In this document: one piece after another, positions 56,830-64,000 of the stretch
How the letters are laid out: every line of letters begins with the position of its first letter
Numbering within the stretch: the first letter of the stretch is position 1
Assembly: GCF_030247195.1 (NCBI RefSeq)
Contig: NC_080672.1
Coordinates: 346,888,413 to 346,952,412, forward strand
Reading direction: 5' to 3'
Length of the DNA: 64,000 bases
From: Topomyia yanbarensis
Taxonomy: Eukaryota; Arthropoda; Insecta; Diptera; Culicidae
The notes under the pieces: generated by a model
Told to the model about the DNA's origin: nothing
The model's input: the letters and a program-made list of their open reading frames with translations, nothing else
The model's database searches: none
Position numbers and translations under genes: made by a program

Positions 56830-57299
56830 AAGTATTGACCTTACCATGCCCCGAACAGGTTTAAAACAGTTTTTAACTCTTTACGGCATCATAGTACATA
56901 GAAATAGTTTACAGGATAGTATATAAGCAATTAATATTTGTATAATGTAGTCTACACTTGATTGACGAAATAAATAAATAAATAAATAAGCATCAGAGTG
57001 CCAATAATTATCCGAAATATCGACCCTCCCCTCGCCCCTGCGATTACAGGCTGGAAACTACAACACTACAACAAAGTGTGCATATCCGCCACAATGATCA
57101 ATCAGCAAACGACGATGTCAATTACACAATATGTATCCCACTTACTACCTTTTTCCTTTACTTACATGAGAGGGGAGCAAGCCGCTCCTAAATACGGCTT
57201 TCCCTTCCCCCACTAACATGTAACATGTAATTAAAAAAATGAATTATCGGCCTCGTTAAGCTAAAGCATTTGGGCCTAAATGAACGTATTTAAGATATA

Positions 57300-57603
57300 A
57301 ACGTGGATTGATGAATTTAGTCCAATAATATTAATATAATATATCTGTATTATCTGTACTAAATCAACCAAAAACATAGGCGATCGGGTTTATCCCACCA
57401 TTTTTGAAAACAGAAAAAATGAGTGTTTTCGTAAAACGCTTGCATCTCAAAATTTTCCAAGATACGAATAAAATACTATACATAGAAAGTTGCCCAAAAG
57501 TCTAACCTTTAATTTGGTATACAAAACGATTTGGACCGATGTAAAATGAGCATTTTACAGCAAAAACCATTGTTTACTAGGTCGGATTTGCCCCACCTTA
57601 CCC
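57300..57603 (-). repeat. Relic ending in the CGGATTTGCCCCACC block
   Basis: The 21-base block at 57583-57603 is the exact inverse of 21200-21220. A weaker version, GATCGGGTTTATCCCACC, occurs near 57382. It is probably one end of the same TE family seen at 21200-21680. Confidence 0.45.
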
Positions 57604-57604
57604 T

Positions 57605-58436
57605 AAATAGAGAGTATATGTAAATCCGTATTTTATAACAATGATGTATTTTTTCCAAAAAGGTTATTAATATTGGTGTGAATGAAGTTTTCCATGGCCT
57701 TGAAAAATTGTAGGGAATCGATTAACCTTTTTTCCCACCAAATATAAAAATTTGTTTGGCAGTAAAATTTTGTATGAAATACACAATATTTCGATGCAAA
57801 CAGAGGAGTGTAGTGCTTAGTTTCATAGTATGGGATTTAAAGCACTCTCCACATTTAATCCCATTGTTGTTATCGGAAAGAAGTCAATCTTTAACTGGAC
57901 AAGCAGAGCGAACCCTCACGCACAACAGCGCAGTCACTAGTTCCGCAATGTTGATCACCGCTAATGCGTAATCGAAGAATTCCGTTGCTGCAGATTTACA
58001 TTGTTTTTGTTTACAGTCAGTGAGTTCTGGTGCAACTCAATCCAACTCGAAACATGTGAAATATTTGTATCGTCATGTACATAAATTGTTATAATGATTT
58101 TTTAGATACATCTAGTTTGTTCGTTTAGCAGAAATATGGAAATTCAAATGGGAGTCGTATTGTTCGTGAAAGTGGAGTGGAACAAATTGAAACCTTGGTA
58201 CTGGTTATATTCCATTGTGGAACTTGATCTTCTATTTCAATAAACTTCGCTGCCGATTATTAGCGTGTAGAGTGATTTCAAACCAGCGATAGATCAGGGC
58301 AAATGTGTAGGTATGTATTGGTAGTTATGTTCTAATATATAGTACCTTCTGTACATAGAAAGTTAGTAAGCATACTGAATCAATCTAAATTAACCCATCG
58401 TGTCTCTTAAAATCTCAACATACCTATTTTTACCGG
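57605..58436. other. Intergenic, no gene seen
   Basis: AT-rich. The 71-codon frame at 57756-57971 has no recognisable feature. Confidence 0.3.
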
Positions 58437-58666
58437 TGGCCGGTGTTAAGTCAAATCGAACTAAATAGCAAAATATTAAAAAGTGGCATCTCCTATGATA
58501 CATTTCCCTTTAGCCAAATTTGGAATATTGGACAATAAGCAATAACGGCATTAATTCATTCTGAATGATAACGTGAAGAATGCCGCGATTCAAACTTTTT
58601 ACTTTTACTTTACTTTTGTTTCTCGACATCAATAAAATGTCACTTGGTCCTGTCTGACACCGACCA
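58437..58666. mobile_element. TA-flanked MITE (Tc1/mariner-like), copy 2
   Basis: The ends TGGCCGGTGTTAAGT and CTGACACCGACCA match the family at 35426-35650 and the length (230 bp) is nearly the same. Interior words (GATACATTTCCC, AATGTCACTTGGTCC) are diverged. Flanking TA is no longer intact, so this copy is older. Confidence 0.65.
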
Positions 58667-59797
58667 AGTATTTTCTGCACTGCACTCACTCTGCTCAGCA
58701 ATGCAACAATTCACAGCCTTGACATCAGTAGGCCACACAACTTTCTACCGCATACTAAACAGCTCATGTCCGAAGTTTCTTCCAGCTTCCCTCTTTTCTG
58801 TGCCAGTCAAGATGCGGATCGTCTTTCGTCAACATTTGCATTAGCGGTAATTGTATAAGATCAATCGTTAAAATATGCCAAAATATTCCCGCAGTTAGCG
58901 CGCTCCGGTAAAATGACGCGAGCAGTTCAAGTGAGGTGTGTATACTTTCCGTTGCCGAGCCGAAGCGGGACGGTTGTAAACATCAGTCGTTAAAACCATT
59001 TCCCTGAGCAAGTAGGTACCTATCAATTACTTCAGTATCCACACATGTGGAGTGGACACAACTGGGAGGGGCGAGGGTGTGCGTTCCTACGCACTGAAGT
59101 GTGGTAGTCGCTGGCGGCGAAGAAGCCTCAATAGGCATTCATGGTCATTAACTCATCGCTTGACCGCAGCGTAGAGGTGATTGAAATAATATTAGCTCGT
59201 TGGTGGGTATCTTTTCTATGTGCCTTTCTTCGCCTTTCTTTGGTCCGCAAATTGGGCGTTCTTTCAGCGCGCTGTTTGTATAGCCTCAATGGACGATGGC
59301 ACAGACGAATCATTAAACCAAACAGCACATCTCTTGATTTGGTGGGCTCCGGCGAGTCTAAGCATCGCGGACTAATTATTTGCGCGGATATTTTATGAGC
59401 GGGACCACGTGCGCGAGATGAATTATAATTGATCTTGATGAAGGTATTTTACAATTCGTAGACGTCCGTGTAACGGCTGGATTACTCGAGGAAGGTAAAA
59501 TTAAGCGTAGACAAAACGGTTATGCATCCGCCGATGCGTTTCGCGTTTTGCCAAAGATTTCGTTTACCGGAAATTTAGTTATATCACTTTCGCTTGCAGA
59601 AATTCGCCAATTTTAGCGAGGGAAAAGGTATATCATCGATCCAGTTTATTGTGTACAGCCTGTGGCATAGCATCAAAGAAAAGTAAAGGTTGTAGTCGTG
59701 AAAATTCCACACACAAATCTGTTCACAAAATTGTCCTTTATCATTTATTTTTAATAAACGCTATCATAGGCAGTTATAGCATTTTTTTTAATTGATC
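58667..59797. other. Intergenic, no gene confirmed
   Basis: Bases 58900-59130 are somewhat GC-rich and include ACATCAGTCGTTA (about 58980), which resembles an arthropod initiator, but no downstream coding frame with a domain follows on either strand. Confidence 0.3.
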
Positions 59798-59875
59798 CAA
59801 CTACCGGTTCCGGAGAAACGGTTTTAAGAGTGCGACCACAAAGAAATTTACCCGTATAAACGGTTACCACTATGA
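59798..59875 (+). repeat. Internal fragment of the 'GCCTTTCTC' repeat family
   Basis: CTACCGGTTCCGGAG, then GTTTTAAGAGTGCGACCACA and AAACGGTTACCACTATG, match the module interiors at 18130-18190 and 62530-62580. The termini are absent. Confidence 0.6.
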
Positions 59876-60555
59876 TATTAAAATGATGCAAAACTTTTTT
59901 AAAATGGGTACAGAATTACTTGGGTTTGCCAGTTTAGATCACTACGACGATTCTTGAGTTGATAGAAGCAGAAACTAATGTATGTTCAGAGGGGAGTAAA
60001 GGAAAATTTAAAAGTCGATTTTTTGTTTTTGAGTGTGTGTGTGCGTGTGTTAACCATCCTATCTCCCACTGTCCGGCAGCGGTTTACAAAAAAAGTTATT
60101 TCCATGTATTTATATACATACCTGCAAATAACTTGATTCCTGGATTTAGGAAAGTGCTAGCTCAATAAATTTTCCGATCACCCATTTCGTATACAGGGCA
60201 AACCGTGTTCCGAGATAATCGTTCCATTAATCAACCCCGCCTTAATGTAATGTTTGTATCAAATGGATTATAACATTACAATAAGACTTTCGATTCCTTC
60301 CATGAGGTAAGAAATCGACACGTATTTAGTGTATTTAATTGAATATAATTGATATATAAATTAGAATATGTTTATAGAAAAATATACCAGTTTTTATATG
60401 TTACCAACAATACACAGAGAACTACATCTAGTCTTTGGCAGCATATCCCTTCATCCGCCCTCGTCTGCTGCGATGTAAACAGCACGCATTGGACGTACTC
60501 GGTTCACGCCACTCCTCTCAGAAGTACACTCCCTAGAATGGATAAAAACCACAGC

Positions 60556-62067
60556 CTCCCTACTGGTGGAGAATTTTGATTTTTCGAAAAATGGGCCGAT
60601 TTTAGGTAAAATTTCAAATTCATGCTTGTTGAAGTACTCCTGAGCTGTCTTAAATTTTTTTCAGCATTTTTTTGTTTTTCTGGAGAACTAAATGGAGAAG
60701 TTTGGTTAGTTAGTTTGTACAAATTGTGGATTATAAGAGCGACAGAGCCTTTTAAACTTAGTAAAAAATGTAGTTTTTGGTGTTTTTCATTAGTTTTTCT
60801 TCGAAACTTTTAAAAGTATAGGAAACACTTCAAATAGTTGAGCCAAATATAGGGGCGTATTTTTGCTGAAGAAAGTGTATAGCTACGGTTAGTGGGGTAT
60901 GAGTTATTTAAGTTTTTGCTAGATAACCTTTTGATATTTTATGCTATTCATAAAAAATAACACTGTTCCACAAATCAAAACAATTTCAGTGTGCTTAGTC
61001 CGCATTTTGATTTTCGTAAAATATGAGAAAAATGATGAAAAATGGCGTTTTCTTGTTGTCTCTACTACATCAGAATCGGTTTTTATGAGCATTTGACGAT
61101 TTTTTTAATTATTTAGTATATTAATAAGCACCTAGTAGGGTTGAAAATCATGAAAATTAAACAAATATGTCGAGTTAGTGGCAAGTTACAGCATATATTT
61201 GTATGCCGAATTGATTAGAGTATTCAGAGTTTGTATATAAAGTCTCATTCCCATGTTAGATACCTTAGAGTGAAGAAAAATGCAGTAGGGGTGGGTGAAT
61301 GTTGAAAAACTGATCTTTACGTTTTAGATCACATAATTTCGAAATAGTCAATTTTGAAGGCTTTGTATTTTGGAAAAAGTTTTACAACAGAATACAGCGC
61401 ATCTTCTAGTGCAATAATTTTGGTGAATAAGCCTCCAAGAAGTAATTATGGAGAATTAACTTTTCTAAAAAAAAATAGAGACATCATTAGTAAAGTTATC
61501 ATTATTTTTATAATTGATGGTACAAAAAATAATCAAATTCTCATTAAACCTGATGCTGACGCACTAAAGACAAAAAGAAAACGCCGTTTTATATCATTTT
61601 CCTTTTATTTTCCAAAAAAAATATGTGGTCTAAGCACATTTGAATTGTTTTATTTTTTGGAACAATTTTATTTTTGATGAATTGCTAAAAATGTCGAAGG
61701 TTATATAACAAAAACTTATATAACTCATACCCCTTTTACCGTGGCAATAAACTTTCTTCAACAAAATTACGCCCCTATAGTTGGCTCAACTATTTGAAGT
61801 GTTCTCTTTACTTTTAAAAATTTGTAGATACCCAGTTTTGAAGAAAAATTAATGAAAAACACCAAAAATTACACTTTTTACTAAGTTTTAATGGCTCTGC
61901 CGCTCTTGTACTTCAAAATTTGTATAAACTAACTAACCAAACTTCACCATTTGGATCCAGAAAAATAAAAAAATGCTGAAAAAATCTAAGACCGTTCAGA
62001 AGCACTTCAACAAGCGTGAATTGGAAATTTTTCAAACAAAAAAACAAAATTCGCCACCAGTAGGGAG
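60556..62067. mobile_element. Fold-back element with a hAT-related centre
   Basis: The left end CTCCCTACTGGTGGAGAATT (60556) is inverted at the right end (to 62067). Complementarity continues for about 520 bases per arm, for example ACTTCAAATAGTTGAGCCAA (60817) against its inverse near 61780. The central 470 bases (about 61080-61550) are not palindromic. They are colinear, though diverged, with the interior of the hAT-type elements at 33409 and 44312 (ATCGGTTTTTATGAGCATT; CCTCCAAGAAGTAATTATGG; AGAGACAT). It is non-coding and no TSD was assigned. Confidence 0.68.
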
Positions 62068-62235
62068 CGTTTTAGTAAATTCACTCCGAAGAAGAAAGTG
62101 GTCCTGATACCCTAACCTTTCATTTAAGAAGTGAGCCCGATGACTTTTTTAACATGATGTCATTTTGGTACACCTTAATACAGAGTCAGCTCATCACTCA
62201 CTGAATAAAGTACCATGAATTCCGGAACAACCACG

Positions 62236-63663
62236 TTTTGCCTTTCTCAATAGAAAGGTATTGCAATTGCTCTGAAAACCGACTTTTTAACGGAGGCCCG
62301 GAGGGCCGAGTGACATATACCATTCGATTCAGTTCGTCGAGTTCGGCAAATGTCTGTGTGTGTGTGTATGTATGTGTGTGTGTATGTATGTGTGTGTATG
62401 TGCGTCTGTGTGTGTGTACGCGAACACAATCTCACTCACTTTTCTCAGAGATGGATGATCCGATTTTTACAAACTTAGTCCCAAATGAAAGGTGCAACGT
62501 TCCCATAGGCTGCTATTGAATTTCTAATGGATCCGACTTCCGGTTCCGGAATTACAGGGTGATGAGTACGATCACGCAGAAAACGTCGATTTTAAGAAAT
62601 TCTGCAATGAATGTATAATGGTGAAAAATTTTCCAAAATGTGACCACAACTGCTTCGATTTGTAGTACTAGGTCATTAACAGCCATTCAAAGTCTCTTTG
62701 GTCACATTGGCCACCATCATCGGTTCCGGAAGCCCCGGCGGAAGTATCCAAATTCAGACTAACAGTCACATCGGTTTCTCGGAGGTGGCTAGACCGAATC
62801 AACCAAACTTAGTCTCAAATGAAAGATGTTGCGTCCCCGTAAATGGCTATTAAATTTTATCCCCAACCGACTTCCGGTTCCGGAGTTACGGGTTGTGGCG
62901 TGCGATCACATAGCAAATTGTGATTCAAACCGATACCCCGATGGAAGCAAAAAAGGTAAAAATTTCGCTAAAATGTCTCTCAAATAACTTAACTTTGCAG
63001 TTCTAGGTCACCGACGGCCAAACAAACTTTCGTTGACTACATTGACCACCATAGACGGTTCCGGAAGTGCCCGGGAAAAGCGGCCATCTTTCATAACTAG
63101 CAAACTCATATCAGTTTCTCGGAAATGGTTGGGCCGATTTTCACAAACTTAGTCCCAAATGATAGCTATATTATCCCCACAGATGTCTGTAAAATTTCGC
63201 ACGGATCGCTTGTATGGTTCCGGAAATATAGACTGAACGGTCCGGTCACACATGAAATTCCCATATAAGCCGGAACTCAAAATTTTTTTTCAAAGGGGGG
63301 ACCCCATGAAATTTCAGAAATCGAATTCGTATTTTTGATGCCAAATATCTTTAAAATGCATGAAACGTCGAGATTTAATGTTATCTCGAAAATTTTTTTT
63401 TATAAAAATCGACTTTTTGTGACTTTGCCGATTTCGCACCTTTTTTCAGTTCAATATTACCGTGGCTGTTTTTTTCTTTTTCAAAATTTTAGAACTCGAA
63501 TAATGATTTATTTTCCTGTATATAGTTGTCATGTGATGTATGATAATAAAATGTAATATATGCATTTAAAAGTTTTTAATGAGTATAAACAACGCACACA
63601 TTCTCGTGATTCATGATTGAGAAAGGCACAATTGCACCGCTAGGTGGATTAAAATAGGTTTTT
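62236..63663 (+). mobile_element. Dispersed repeat family 'GCCTTTCTC', copy 3, with tandem modules
   Basis: It starts TTTTGCCTTTCTCAATAG and ends GCTAGGTGGATTAAAATAGG plus Ts. ACGTT is present next to both ends. After the GGCCCGGAGGGCCGAG block and a GT-rich microsatellite (62357-62420) come three modules beginning TTTCTCRGAGATGG-like at about 62446, 62777 and 63115 (period about 335). Each contains ACTTAGTCYCAAATGA and TTCCGGTTCCGGA-like blocks. It is non-coding and about 1.43 kb, the most complete copy in the window. Confidence 0.75.
62357..62420. repeat. GT-rich microsatellite
   Basis: Alternating GTGTGT and GTATGTATGT runs inside the repeat-family copy. The equivalent position in copies 1 and 2 holds a shorter GTGT/GTAT tract. 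Confidence 0.8.
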
Positions 63664-64000
63664 ACGTTAAGAAAACAGGACCATGAATAAAACGCGTAAC
63701 GCTTTTATTAGTGGAAATATTTGTTTTTGTTTTGTGAACTTAAGTCATGTTTTCCGCCATGTCATTACCAAATCGACTTTCTGTACAATTTTAAGAACAT
63801 TGACTTGATGTTATTCATAGATTTAGGAACATTAGTTCACAAAATGAAAACTGAATTCTGAAGTCTGAATTCTTCCTCGTGAAATATTTCACGAAATTCG
63901 GAATTTTATTCATGAATCTATACAATTCACGTGAACTAATTCATGATTCTTAATATACTATGCTTTATGATTCCTAGTATAATAGTACTGATTTACCATT
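63664..64000. other. Intergenic, no feature seen
   Basis: AT-rich end of the window with overlapping short words such as TTCACGAAATT/AATTCACGTGAA and GAATTCTGAAGTCTGAATTC that give weak local dyad symmetry. No gene is present. Confidence 0.3.

Larger units (their letters stand above)
52292..56988 (+). mobile_element. LINE F: CR1/L2-group non-LTR retrotransposon in the 3' UTR of copy D
   Basis: The element spans about 4.7 kb with 5' UTR, ORF1, ORF2 and a short 3' UTR ending in TAAATAAATAAATAAATAA. It has an APE endonuclease and RT but no RNase H. The flanks share AGCATC (52286-52291 and 56989-56994), and the sequence after it resumes copy D 3' UTR. A PHD-like ORF1 and a microsatellite-type 3' end suggest the CR1/L2/Kiri group; the exact clade is not determined. 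Confidence 0.8.
42735..57290 (+). mobile_element. LINE copy D: I-group element split by three later insertions
   Basis: The element runs in pieces: about 42735-44311, 46226-48498, 51121-52291 and 56989-57290. The intervening sequences are a hAT-type element, LINE copy E and LINE F, each with a TSD that rejoins the D sequence. The last piece ends with GCTAAAGCATTTGGGCCTAA, a diverged version of the copy A/E 3' terminus. The 5' end is uncertain: frame is open upstream of 42764, and GAACGTAT at about 42731 and 57278 may be its TSD. Confidence 0.8.

Overview
This is a stretch of an insect nuclear genome, most likely a culicine (Aedes-like) mosquito. The evidence is the repeat content: several non-LTR retrotransposon lineages, an ITmD37E (DD37E) transposon, a tRNA-derived SINE whose body looks like a mosquito SINE, and many MITE-like elements with short TIRs. 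The sequence is AT-rich and dominated by transposable elements (TEs). The species call rests on recognition, not on a database search. Only one plausible host gene was found: a short secreted protein of unknown function at 36706-37209 on the minus strand.

Layout. 1-2801: AT-rich sequence with an inverted-repeat unit (854-1869) that holds a perfect hairpin. 2816-11036 (minus): LINE copy A, an I-group non-LTR retrotransposon (ORF1 with CCHC knuckles; ORF2 with endonuclease, RT and RNase H). It is nearly intact, with one 8-nt deletion, and is flanked by a 14-bp direct repeat that looks like its target-site duplication (TSD). 11500-15400 (minus): a decayed R1-clade LINE with a tandemly repeated 3' region. 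15876-17759: a long fold-back element. 18-25 kb: a minisatellite, a piggyBac-like MITE and a TIR element. 25501-29821: two inverted copies of one repeat family, the second inside a hAT-type element that also carries a SINE. 30906-33270: decayed LINE copy C. 33409-35331: a non-autonomous hAT-type element with a perfect 8-bp TSD. 36.5-37.3 kb: the host gene. 38723-40012: a defective ITmD37E transposon.

42.7-57.3 kb is a nest. LINE copy D is interrupted by a second copy of the 1.9-kb hAT-type element (44312-46225), by a 5'-truncated young LINE copy E (48499-51120) and, in its 3' UTR, by LINE F (52292-56988, CR1/L2-like, PHD-type ORF1). The insertion duplications allow the host copy to be read across all three insertions, so the relative order is partly resolved. 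The last 7 kb hold a second copy of a TA-flanked MITE, another fold-back element, and a complete copy of the repeat family seen at 25-28 kb, with about 335-bp internal modules.

The LINE copies illustrate a life cycle rather than a cooperating gene set. A and E are near-identical young copies on opposite strands, C and D are older, and the short elements depend on transposases or LINE machinery not encoded here. ITmD37E is the only DNA transposon with recognisable transposase coding, and it is broken. No CRISPR array or conventional tRNA/rRNA gene was seen.
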